Assembly: GCF_932294415.1 (NCBI RefSeq)
Contig: NC_065543.1
Span: 21,776,508-21,840,507 of the forward strand
Direction: 5' to 3'
DNA from: Quercus robur
Lineage: Eukaryota > Streptophyta > Magnoliopsida > Fagales > Fagaceae
Length of the DNA stretch: 64,000 bases
A program made the position numbers and the translations under genes. Numbering within the stretch: the stretch's first letter is position 1; each line of letters starts with the position of its first letter. This document shows, piece after piece, positions 1-10,374 of the stretch. The notes beneath the pieces were generated by a model. It was not told the origin of the DNA and searched no databases. It saw only the letters and a list, made by a program, of their open reading frames with translations.

Positions 1-2327
1 TTTATCTCCCGGTTCGCGGATAGATGCAGACCCTTCTTCCTGTTGATGAATAAATGGAAGGGATTTGAGTGGAACGAGGAGTGTGCTTTAGCTTTCCAAC
101 AGCTTAAAGAATATCTCTCTCATCCACCTATCATGTCCAGCCTTGAAGTTGATGAAATTCTATTTGCTTACATTACTGTAGCCCCTCATACCGTGAGTTT
201 AGTGTTGATACGAGTTGATAGTGGCATACAACGGCCAGTTTACTACGTGAGCAAGTCACTACATAAGGCGGAGGTTTGTTACCTACCATTGGAGAAAGCC
301 ATCCTGGCAGTTGTGCATGGTACGCGGAAGCTTCCCTATTACTTTCAAGCATATACAGTTGTCGTCCTAACTCAACTTTCACTCAAGGCCATTCTTAGAA
401 GTGCTGATTACACGAAGAGGATTGCTAAATGGGGCACAGTTTTGGGAGCTTTTGACATCAAGTACATGCCTTGTACTTTTTCAAGGGCTAGGTCCTTGCA
501 GACCTGGTGGTCGAGTTCACTAAACCCCCATCAGAAGAAGTAGCAGCGACACAGAACATGGATGGAAAATCGGTTGGCACAATCTCCCTACAAGAACCTT
601 TATTCTGGAAGGTATATGTTGATGGTGTTGCAAATCAAAGAGGCTCTGGAGTGGGACTAGTTTTGGTCTCACCTGAAAAACTCATCATCGAGATATCATT
701 AAGATTGGGCTTTTCGGCCATAAATAATGAGGTTGAATATGAGGCTTTGCTGGAGGGAATGTCCATGGTTCAAAGAATGAGAGGAAAGGCAGTAAAAATG
801 TTCTCGGACTCGAAGCTAATCGTCGGCTAGGTGAAGGGCGAATTAGAAGCAAGAGATGAGAGAATGCAAGGGTATTTAAGTCAGGTTAGGCATTTGCAAT
901 CAAGATTTGAATCCTTCAGCCTATTGCACATCCCTAGGAGTGGAAACATACATGCCAATTCCTTAGCCACGCTTGCAACCTCCTCGGCACAGAGCCTCCC
1001 TTGGGTTATCCTTATAGAAGACTTGTGCAAACCCACGGAGGTAAAGGAAAAAGTGGTTCATGTTCACCAAATCAGAGTAGGGCCCAATTGGATGGATCCT
1101 ATAGTACTATATTTGAGAGAGGACATCTTGCTGGAAGACAAATTAGAAGCTGATAAGATAAGGAGAAAAGTGCCTCGTTTCTGGCTGTTCGAGGACCAAA
1201 AATTGTATAAACGCTCTTTTTCTGGGCCATATCTACTTTGCATTCACCCTGAAGCGTCAGAGCTACTCCTTGAAGAGCTGCATGAAGGGATTTGTGGAAG
1301 CCACACCGAAGGTAGGTCTTTGTCTCACAGAGCCATCACTCAGGGCTACTGGTGGCTAAATATGCAAAAAGAAGTACAAGAGTATATGAAGAAGTGTGAT
1401 CAATGTTAGAAATTTGCACCAAACATACACCAGTCAGGAGGAATTTTGAATCCCTTGTCCAGCCCCTGGCCATTTGCTTAATGGGGTTTAGATATAGTAG
1501 GCCCTTTCCCCAAAGTAGTAGGGAACAAAAAGTATTTGCTGGTCGACACTGACTATTTCACTAAATGGGTTAAAGTTAAACCTTTAGCAAACATCAGAGA
1601 TGTGGACGCTAAGAAGTTTTTCTAGAAAAACATTGTCACCCGGTTTGGGGTCCCTCATTCCCTCATCTCGAACAATGGTCTTCAGTTTGATAATAAGTCC
1701 TTCAGGAGATACTACTGTAAATTGGGAATCACGAACAGATATTCTACCCTAGCCTATCCCCAGGGGAATGGACAAGCTGAGGCTGTTAACAAGATCATAG
1801 TGAATGGACTCAAGAAGAGATTGGATGATGCGAAGGGAAGATGGGTGGAAGAACTGCCACATGTCCTGTAGACATATCAAACCACACCTCGCAAATCAAC
1901 GGGGGAGACCTTCTTTTCGATGACTTATAAAGCTGAGGTTGTTATTCCTTTAGAAACGGGCTTTCCAACACTAAAGACCAGCTTATTCAGTCTGAGCAGT
2001 AACAATGAGTTGCTAGAAAGGAGCTTAGATCTTATTGAAGAAAGAAGAGAAAGTGCAATGGTCCAATTGGCATACTACCAACACAAACTCAAGCAAGATT
2101 ATGATGTCAAGGTAAAGCTGAGGCCACTAGTGCCCGGTGACTTGGTATTGAGAAAAGTTCTGGGCACTACAAAAAACCCAGCATAGGGAAAGTTAGGACC
2201 CAATTAGGAAGGACCATATTGCATCACCTCTATGGCTGGTATTGGGGTATATTTCTTAGAAGACTTAGATGAGCATGTAATACCACATCCTTGGAATATA
2301 AACAACCTGAAAATGTATTATTATTAA
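1..2327 (+). pseudogene. Element A pol: RT end, two RNase H domains, integrase
   Basis: Frame 1 opens inside the RT thumb (FISRFADRCRPF) and runs through the first RNase H domain (about 43-480, with RPVYYVSKSL). A single extra base near 490 shifts it to the frame that continues to a natural TAA at 2325-2327. In that frame lie the second RNase H (about 595-1000; KVYVDG, EVEYEALLEG, FSDSKLI), the HHCC zinc-binding stretch (about 1270-1410), the integrase core (GLDIVGPFP, GQAEAVNK) and the C-terminal GPYCITS region. Seven in-frame stops interrupt it (828, 1407, 1479, 1623, 1869, 2184, 2205). The second catalytic Asp of the integrase is Asn (ISNNG instead of SDNG). The copy is dead. Confidence 0.88.
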
Positions 2328-2394
2328 TGAAAATTTCCTTTATTAATAAGTTCTTTTGTTGTGTAAAGTAATCGTGCTTCTTATTACTCAACCT

Positions 2395-2915
2395 GTTCAA
2401 GTATTAAACAGAACCTAAGTCCAGTATGGCTCCTCGGACCACAGGCTTAGGGGAAATTAATTACTTTTGACATCTGTTCAAGTATTAAATAGAACCTAAG
2501 TCCTGCATGGCTCCTCGGACCACAAGTTTAGAGGAAATTAATTACTTTTGACATTTGTTCAAGTATTAAACAGAACCTAAGTCTTGCATGACTTCTCAGA
2601 CCACAGGCTTAGGAGAAATTAATCACTTTTGACATCTGTTCAAGTATTAAATAGAACCTAAGTTCTGCATGACTTCTTGGATTACAGGCTTAGGAGAAAT
2701 TAATCACTTTTGACATCTGTTTAGGTATTAAACAAAACCTAAGTCCTGCATGGCTCCTTGGACCACAGGCTTAGGGGGAAATTAATACTTAATGGTATCT
2801 TTTTTAGTGTTAAACAAATCCTAAGTTATGCATGGTCTCTCAAACCACATACTTTAGTGAAAGTAACACTTAAGAGCATCCTTATAAATGTTAAACAGAA
2901 CTCAAGTTACAAGGT
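2395..2915 (+). repeat. 81-bp tandem array in element A, about six copies
   Basis: A unit beginning GTTCAAGTATTAAACAGAAC starts at 2395 and 2476 and recurs about every 81 bp. The later copies are more diverged, and the last one (about 2800-2915) is degenerate. The array lies just after the pol stop and before the end of the antisense ORF. Tandem arrays here are known in Tat/Ogre elements, where they can seed satellite DNA. Confidence 0.85.
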
Positions 2916-3242
2916 ATGTTACTTATTTCCTTCAGATTCAACCTTCATTGTATAATGGTTAGTTCATAATACAAGTGGATAATAACTCTCTCTTGCTGAC
3001 ACTTAGTTAAATTTCTTGAAATGTCAATAATGATTTACTGTTAGAACACATTGGAAATGGAGCAACAATAGTTCAAACTTGTTTGCAATAGTAATAAGTA
3101 TGAAAAGCATAAATAAAAAGTAAAGATACAGGGAATAGAAGGAAAAGTTCATTCATTAATTCAAAAGAAGATATATTACAAGCAATCACATAAGCCACAG
3201 GAAAAGAAAATAAAAGAAGGTATAAAAAAAAAAATCCTACAT

Positions 3243-5476
3243 TTACTTTTTTATTGGCTGAGGATCTTCCTTAGTATCAGCGGTCTTAGACTTAGCATCC
3301 CCAGCCTTGGGCTTCTCAGCTACCTTAGCTTGGGAGACTACATCCCTAATCGTGAGGATGTCCTCAGACTGAGCGTCATTGGCTGGAGGAAGGCCCTCTT
3401 TACCCTTACCTACCCCTGTAGAAGCCTTAGCATCAAGAGTAAGATCTTGAATGCTAGAAACCTACTCAGAATGGGCCAGGGGCAGGGCAGTGGAGGAGGA
3501 CGTTGTCAACCATCCTCAGCTCGGAGTCTGTAGAGACCCCTGTACTATTAAGAGCCTCCATCCAAGTTACAGTGTAGTAGTCCCTGCACACTTCAACTAC
3601 CTCCTCGGCCAGCCTCTACTTTGTTTCAAGCACCCCTCGCTCATAGGCTGCATCCTCCGTGGCTTTAGAAGCTTCCCTGACTGTCTGGGCTTCAACTTTC
3701 GCTTTTTGTAGCTTAGCCTTCAAACTTAGAACCTTTACTTTCTCGGTGGCCAGGTTCAGCTTGGTTGTGTAGAGTAGCTTGCACTGGTCTTCGGCCTGGG
3801 CCTCAGCAGTTTTAAGCCCCACCAAAGCACTCAAACGCTTATGTTCTGAGGTCTTCAGCTTCTCGGCCAATTGTATCTTCTCCTCTTTCATGGCCCCGAG
3901 CACTTTCTCAATCTCGCATTGAGAGTGGGACTCAGCTTCAAATTTATTGTGGGCATTTCGAACCCACTCCACGGCCACATAGACTTGCTGAGTGACCTGC
4001 ATAAAAGTAGCAAAGGGGTTACAATATATATATATATATATATATATGAATGAAAAAGGCAATGAAGTAAGGTATTGCTAGAAGCTCACTTACCATAGCA
4101 AGGTCTCTCTTTAGAGACATAAATAGGTCAGGTTGCCTTATCCGTCTTGTGCCCCTTTGAGGGAGCACCTCCCCCCTCTTCCAGCTCCTGTATTGGTCTC
4201 TTCTTCTTCAAATCAAGATTGATGCATAGACCGAGATTAGTAGGAGGAGGAAGAGGAAGATTAGCAGAAACCTGGGCCTTGGGGACTTTTGTCGGAGTTG
4301 CCCCCTTGTTCCTATTGGCGATTAAACCCCTCAAGCTTCGCCTCTTCTTTTAGTCCATATTCTATCCTTCTTTGAAGCTTGTATCAACTAGAGCAACTGT
4401 TTGTTCTGGCTGATAAGCTATAGAAAGCTTATCGGACTCAATCTCAGAATCCGAAAGCTCCATGGGCTTCTCTGGGGTTCTCTCTTCCTCTACAAAGTGA
4501 AATCTATCTATCTCCTCTTTAAGTGACAAATGTAAGGAGGAGGCTATCTCTTCTGCTGTTGCTACCGCTTCGAACAGAACCTGCCGAAGTGGTATCGTGA
4601 ATTGTGGGGGGTTTTGTTGAACGGGCAATACCACAGGTGGGAGATCCCTCCTCGCTAGGAACCTTGGTTTGGAGACGTTATCTGAGCAAGCCTGGGGTTA
4701 CCTGCTCTTAGTGCTTGGCCTGCATCCTGGTGTATGCACAACAAGGGCTCATAACCTAAGATGAGGTGAGCAGCTCACAACTGATTATCTTCGCTCATGA
4801 ATATTTTCGACCTCAGCAAAAATTTGAGCCCTAGAACATTGACCAAACTAAGCTTCGGAGAGACGTGATCTTTATCTACAAAAACATCTGAGAAGGTAAT
4901 TATGGTTAATTCAATAATGGACACTATCTAAGAAGATAAATTGCCAAAAATAAGTAAAGGGAGAGCTCAGAAAACTAAGGTCCCTGGCCAAGAGACCTGA
5001 TCCTAGGGTACCCCACCTGGTGTTCTTACCCTAACTGGGCAATGAAGACCGTCGTGCCATTCCCTGGAGACGACCAGATAATCATCCTTCAAGCCTTTGT
5101 TGGACTTAGGGGGGCAAGATATCAATCTCACCTGATCGGATTGAGATTTGAGGTAATATCCCCCTACGTGGGAATGACACTCGTACAAATAAGCGACGTC
5201 GTGCCATGTAAGACCGAGGTTCATCTAGTCGTTTAAAGCATCTACATACCCTAAGACTCTAAACATATTGACAGCACACTGATGTGGGCATAACCTATGG
5301 TTGAGCAGATAATCCCTAGTTATCCTACCCATTGGAAGCATCATTCCTCCCTCTATAAAGGCGATCATTGGAATGACAACTTCGCCCACCTCTCTACCCG
5401 TGAGTACATGGTCTGGGAGACAGTATTGTAGGCCTAATCCTTGGGGGATATGGTACTTAGCCCTAAAGCTCTCCAT
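3243..5476 (-). pseudogene. Element A antisense ORF, putative gypsy-type Transposase_28-like protein
   Basis: Read on -, an N-terminal globular domain (5476 to about 5003: MESFRAKYHIPQGLGLQYC, then FIEGGMMLPMGRITRDYLL) resembles the Pfam family 'putative gypsy type transposon' (Transposase_28), related to plant mobile domains. An acidic, Ser/Pro-rich middle follows (4634-4128). After it comes a possible 97-bp intron (donor GTAAGT at 4093-4088, acceptor CAG at 3999-3997) that holds a TA microsatellite. Then there is a coiled coil rich in Ala, Glu and Lys (about 3996-3616) and a Lys-rich tail ending at the stop at 3243-3245. Frameshifts break it in several places. The role is unknown; element B carries a homologue in the same antisense position. 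Confidence 0.7.
4024..4048. repeat. (TA)n microsatellite in antisense-ORF intron
   Basis: About 12 TA units lie within the predicted short intron of the element A antisense ORF. Confidence 0.9.
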
Positions 5477-6084
5477 ACTAGCCGGAGAGTCTACTAAATA
5501 CTTGAATCTACCAATTTAAATGAACGGAGATGACGTAGGAAGAAGTTTCTAAAAAGGAAAGAAAGCCGAGGAGGAAGGCCGAGGAGGAAGGCCGAGAATA
5601 AAAAGGAGAATATAAAGAAACAAGGACTTACGAGAATGAGTATGTTTATTTCTGAAGGTTTTAAAAGATTTTCGAAGAAATCTTGAGGAAAAGGTTTGGG
5701 AAGCTTTGTAACTTGGGAAGTTCAGTGAGTTGGAACGCTTGAAATCACTAGAGAGCTTGAAGATTGGTAAAGTAAAAGGAAAACAAGTTCCCTTGAGGCT
5801 TTATATAGGAAATGGAAATGAGTGGGAGTTATCCCGCTTAAATTTCCAAGAAAAGGCTCAACCGTTGGATCTGAGCTTCGCCATTAGATCTGGGGAACAA
5901 CATGCCACTTGGAGCAATTAATGATGCTTCATAGGCTGCGAAATGTCAGAGATAATCATGAGGCACATAAAACGGTACTCCCACACGTACGAACAACGGA
6001 GTCAAATGGTGTTAACTCTTAAAAAATCAAAACTCCACTTTTCTCCTCAGATGGGAGGAAAAAACCGAAGTTTTGAGGGGTTAT

Positions 6085-6504
6085 TGTAGGGAAAAGAGCC
6101 CAAGATCATATATTGGGCCTTAGACTTTGTCCGAGGATATTGATAGGTCCGAGGAGGAATAAACAACTATTAGGAGTTCCTAGTTCAAGTCTCATAAGTA
6201 GGGGACAAGTGAGAGACCCTCCATGAGAAGAGGATCGGAAAAATAGAGAAAAACACTGTAGCAATCTAAATTATCTTTGTATCCATCTGTGATTAATCTA
6301 TACAAAGGGGGACCTCTTCAGATTGAAGGTATATTAAGATCAAATCTCTTATTTATGTTTGACTATCATTCAAATCAAACCTAGCCATTGTTCAATTCAT
6401 TAGGGCTTAGTTCTTTGATCCACTCTCTAAAAATTTATTGTATTTGGCTCATTGGGCCAATATCCCATATGTTTTGGGCTTGGACTGTAAATCGAGACCC
6501 TACA
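6085..6504 (+). repeat. Element A 3' LTR (420 bp)
   Basis: It starts TGTAGGGAAAAG and ends CGAGACCCTACA, a perfect 7-bp terminal inverted repeat (TGTAGGG/CCCTACA) with the canonical TG...CA. The upstream GAGGGGTTAT fits a polypurine primer for plus-strand synthesis and parallels the tract next to the element B LTR. No second copy is in the window. Confidence 0.8.
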
Positions 6505-7041
6505 AATATAATTTTTTTAAATTAAAAAATCAGATTTAATTTCTTCACACAAGAAGGATTACAGATCTAAGATTTCTGTATAATATTTAACTATAGATTT
6601 GAGGATATACATACAACATATTGCATATTATTGTTTAAGGGTACTTAAGTGACCATAAAAAGTCTAGAAGATCGGACTCTATCCGAGCAGAATGGGTGCC
6701 TAGCACTTTCCCATTCTGTAACCTAGCCCCTGAACATTAGAATCTTGTTCATAGAACTAGTGCTTTATTTTGTTTTGATAGATTGTATTTAAGATCAAAG
6801 CTTTGTAATTATTACATAGATTGTATTTAGGACCAAAGCCTTGTAAAGATATTCTGCCAAATTGTACTTGTATATTTAATTAATGAAACTTGAGGAATTT
6901 TAGATATGTAAATTGTACATCGTAGTTTTTTCTTATTTTTTTGTAATAAAAAATAAATGGTGACTCCATATTAACCCAAAAAAGAGAGGTGCCGATACCT
7001 TTCTCTTTTGATTGAGATCACCAAGGTTCCGGTCTCTCACA
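6505..7041 (+). repeat. Truncated Ogre-type LTR remnant
   Basis: The stretch from about 6640 to 7041 follows the last 400 bp of the element C LTRs: the AGTCTAGAAGA box, 'cccattc...taacctagccc', the paired 'agattgtatt...aggaccaaagc' stretches, the GTAATAAAAAATAAATGG segment and the terminal TCTCACA. It is much older than C. The following sequence is not the primer-binding site found after C's 5' LTR, so this is the end of a 3' LTR or a solo LTR. Element A's 3' LTR abuts it, so A probably inserted into this older LTR. Confidence 0.65.
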
Positions 7042-7504
7042 CATGTGGGGTCTCTTTATTATTGAGCTTGAGGAGTCGACACATTCAGCCATTAGTAATG
7101 GTTTGTTAGGGGACAAGTCTTAACTCATCAACGAAACTGGGTCATCGGATGCTAGTCCACAAGGTACAACTTGTTTAGCCGTTAATTATGGTTGAGGCCA
7201 TCAAGTGACATGCGGCATCTATCAAAAGTTTCTTAACAAAATTTTTAAAATATCAGCACACTATGTAAATAATAGTACATGATTTTAAATGATGTAACAA
7301 GATGTTCACTTGTTTTAATTGAAACTTTACATACAAACTCATGGGCTTTTGGTGGTATATGGATATGAAGGGAAAACACCTAAGCTTTTGGGGTTTGGAT
7401 GAATAATTTATGCATTAAAGGGATTCTTCACTTGAATTTTTTTTGTTGTTAAATTGTACCTTTGGTCTGTAACTTTTTACATTTGTTTCAAATATATCCT
7501 TATT

Positions 7505-7550
<46 letters not shown>

Positions 7551-7925
7551 TTTATTCCTTATACTTTCAAAGTTGTTTTAAAAAATGTCCTTATTGTTGA
7601 CTTATGGATGGAAAATATTAACTTGGTTAATAAAATTCATGCCACTTCATAGGCTTAACATCATAAAAGGTGACACCAGTTTCATATATTTTATTCGTTA
7701 TATCAACATTTTCCATCTATTAGATAATGATAAAAAACTCTTAAAAACATTTCGAAGTGCCGTGAAAATTTTGAAACAAGAGTAAAAAATTAATGGTATG
7801 CATGATTTGATTTTTTAAAATAAATTAACCACTGCAATAATGAAAAAAAATAGCAAATTAGGTTCCCATTTTAAAATTCAGACATGTAACTAATTAACAA
7901 AAGGACTGACTGACTTTAAAACATA
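7042..7925. other. Intergenic AT-rich DNA with (TA)n tract
   Basis: No gene or clear repeat was recognised apart from a TA microsatellite of about 20 units at 7507-7547. Short reading frames here lack any family resemblance. Confidence 0.6.
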
Positions 7926-8197
7926 GTGAGCATTTGGGGTGGGCGTCTGCATTTTTTCAGTTTGCGTTTTCAGATTTTTTTTCCCCCCTGCGCGTGAACG
8001 GTAACATCACATGGGTTCACTGTGCAGGGGACAAAAATCAATGTTCACATACTGTCCATCACTGTAGCAGCACTGTTCATGCATTAAAAAATATTAAAAA
8101 TGGGTCCCACGGCATTATTCACACATTTAAAATTTATTTTGCTACAGTGTTTTCAGTTTTCAGTTTCAGCAACAATAAGTTCAATCCAAACGGACCC
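7926..8197. mobile_element. 272-bp MITE, PIF/Harbinger-type termini
   Basis: The left end is GTGAGCATTTGG and the right end CCAAACGGACCC, an imperfect terminal inverted repeat. It is flanked on both sides by ATA (7923-7925 and 8198-8200), a 3-bp target duplication. Its last 70 bp (GCTACAGTG, then repeated TTTTCAG, then CAACAATAAG) nearly match the right end of the large Harbinger element at 22749-32508. It has no coding capacity and looks like a deletion derivative that could be mobilised in trans. Confidence 0.8.
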
Positions 8198-8700
8198 ATA
8201 TTCTATTTCCAATGGTGTGAGAAACCCATGGTTTGTTGGCATGGTGGGTTTGTTAGTTCAAAGGTCTGTTGGGTTGATGATCTTCTTGGTTTGAATCTGT
8301 CATTGGTGGTTTGAATAAGCAACTATCAACATATTATTGGTTAGATTAGTTTTTCTTGGGCATCAATTAGCTTTCAGGTTCTTCGATGCGCTAATCACCT
8401 TATTGGAAGCATCGATTGGCACTGTGTCTCTCAATTAAGAGCTCCATACTGTTTTAAATCTGCCTTTTTAGACCCTTCATTGATGAGGCCAAGAGTTCGT
8501 TCTCTTTTTACACACCATTCATCAAAGAGGCCATAAAATTTGGCCATGTTGTAAACTAGGTCATGGGAGGCCCAATTTGTTTAATAGTGAGTTTGTGTTG
8601 AGATCTAATGTTTTTCATCACTCATAATTTCAATCCGTCAACAAAAGCTTTGGAGTTACACCTCCAATTCAAATTTCAAACCCAACACCACTCCTATTGA
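8198..8700. other. Intergenic stretch, nothing recognised
   Basis: No coding region, repeat or RNA gene could be supported. Confidence 0.5.
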
Positions 8701-9550
8701 GCAACCCTACCACAATTGTTTGATTTTTCTTTTTCAAGAAGGTATGGGTGCTTAATTTCTAGCAAAGAGAGAAGATAAGTCTGAGAAAGTTGCTTCTTGA
8801 GTTCAACGGAAGGAAAAGAGAAAGGACTAGGTTTTTCTAATGCAGTGGGAAATAGAATGTGTTTTAATGCCGATTAGTGTTTTCTCTTAAGAAAACCAAT
8901 AAGTGTTTCGATTAAGTAGACACATGGTTGAATTTAAAAGAAGCACCTCAAGTGATGTATCTAAATTTTGTCTATGAAAAACATATTGAATGATGTGGCA
9001 TAAATACTTTTTTTTTTTTTTTTTTTTTGCTGAATACAGAGTTTGAGATAGACGTGGCAAAATGGGCAGGTCGGGTCGGGTTCGGGTTGGGTTAATCGGG
9101 TTTGCAGGCCAAATGAGCGAGTCGAGCAATCCTACCACAATTGTTTGATTTTTCTTTTTCAAGAAGGTATGGGTGCTTAATTTCTAGCAAAGAGAGAAGA
9201 TAAGTCTGAGAAAGTTGCTTCTTGAGTTCAACGGAAGGAAAAGAGAAAGGGCTAGGTTTTTCTAATGCAGTGGGAAATAGAATGTGTTTTAATGCCGATT
9301 AGTGTTTTCTCTTAAGAAAACCAATAAGTGTTTCGATTAAGTAGACACATGGTTGAATTTAAAAGAAGCACCTCAAGTGATGTATCTAAATTTTGTCTAT
9401 GAAAAACATATTGAATGATGTGGCATAAAGACTTTTTTTTTTTTTTTTTTTGCTGAATACAGAGTTTGAGATAGACGTCGCAAAACGAGCGGGTCGAGTT
9501 GGGTTCGGGTCGGATCAATCGGGTCGCGGGTCAAAAATGGTCATTTTTAA
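8701..9550. repeat. 425-bp tandem duplication, two copies
   Basis: Copy 1 begins at 8701 (GCAACCCTACCACAATTG) and copy 2 at 9126 (GCAATCCTACCACAATTG). They stay nearly identical through a poly-T run and into a GGGTCGGGTTCGGGT-type tail. The copies differ mainly in T-run length and in the GGGT tail, which suggests a recent duplication. No protein is encoded; matching reading frames on - are by-products. Confidence 0.88.
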
Positions 9551-9933
9551 ACAGGTCAATCAGGTAGCGGGTAGCGGGACGGGTTGAGTTAACCTGTATT
9601 TTTCAAACAAGGTTTTTTTTTTTTTTGAAATAGATGCAATCTGTTAATTGTTTCTGAGTTCCTAAACTGTGATTAGATTTTCACTGGTGATACTGTTACC
9701 ACTTACCAATTACCACTAAACACTTGATACTCAAATTTGGTGCAACTCTTGTTCCAGCTTTCTAGAAGCTAATCTTGGTATAATTTTCAATCTGTTTAAA
9801 GTAGGAAGAGAAAATGAAGATGGCAAGTAAAGAATGACAAACTATAACGGAGTACATAACATATTAAGTAAAGAAGAATAAGTAAATATTTTATAAGAAT
9901 TACACCTTAGTTTCAATCTACTCAACGTTGATA

Positions 9934-10058
9934 GACGTGGCAAAATGGGTGGGTCGGGTCAATCAGGTCGTAAGTCAAAATAAGTCATTTTTAAATGGGT
10001 CAATCAAGTTGTGGGTCAATCGGATTGGGTTAAAAATTTTTGACCCGTTTTGCCCTGT
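9934..10058. mobile_element. Short GGGTC-rich MITE-like element
   Basis: The left end GACGTGGCAAAATGGGT is mirrored at the right by GACCCGTTTTGCCCTGTC, an inverted repeat around a core rich in GGGTCAATC. Partial copies of the same sequence form the tails of the 425-bp duplicated units (about 9050-9120 and 9475-9590). The superfamily is undetermined and no target duplication was identified. Confidence 0.55.
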
Positions 10059-10196
10059 CTAATTTTTGAGACATAGCATGGTGTTACATTTTGATTGGGT
10101 TTGTGATGTGTTTTTTTGGCTTGCGTGGGCCACCCACACAGCACAGCACAGCACAACACAACACGACATAACACGACACGAGTTGTTTTGTAAAAC

Positions 10197-10202
10197 TATA
10201 AA
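10197..10202 (+). promoter_or_regulatory. Candidate TATA box of CLPTM1
   Basis: TATAAA lies about 175 bp before the chosen start codon. It is followed by a CT-rich stretch with a (CTC)n run (about 10270-10290) and CT-rich DNA up to the ATG, as is common in plant 5' leaders. This rests on position and motif only. Confidence 0.4.
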
Positions 10203-10374
10203 ACTAGTATTCCAGAGAGATTCCCGACTCCCATCTTTTTTAAACCAAAAAAAAAAAAATCAACAAATATCTTCCTCCTCCTCCTCCTCCCATCGCATCG
10301 ACAAAAACACACACACAACACGCACTCACTCATATTCTCTCTCTAGCATTCGCATCGGAGAGCACCAGAAAGAA

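Larger units (their letters stand above)
1..6504 (+). mobile_element. Element A: decayed Tat-type Ty3/gypsy retrotransposon, 3' part
   Basis: The element enters the window inside the end of reverse transcriptase and runs to its 3' LTR. The order on + is RT end, retroviral-type RNase H, second RNase H, integrase zinc-binding domain, integrase core, an 81-bp tandem array, an antisense ORF, a purine-rich tract and the LTR. Two RNase H domains before the integrase and an antisense ORF after pol are known traits of the plant Tat/Ogre branch. The 5' LTR, gag and most of RT lie left of the window, so no target duplication can be checked. Confidence 0.85.

Noticed and set aside
4122..4353. Plus-strand frame opposite the middle of the element A antisense ORF
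   Set aside because: A shadow of the minus-strand Pro/Lys-rich linker; no family resemblance.
8887..9518. Matching minus-strand reading frames in the 425-bp duplication
   Set aside because: They include a poly-Lys stretch from a T-run and are identical only because the DNA is duplicated.
10066..10374. In-frame upstream extension of the CLPTM1 first exon
   Set aside because: It covers the TATA-like box, simple CACAG/ACACG repeats and the CTC run, and has no similarity to the family; the ATG at 10375 begins the conserved protein.
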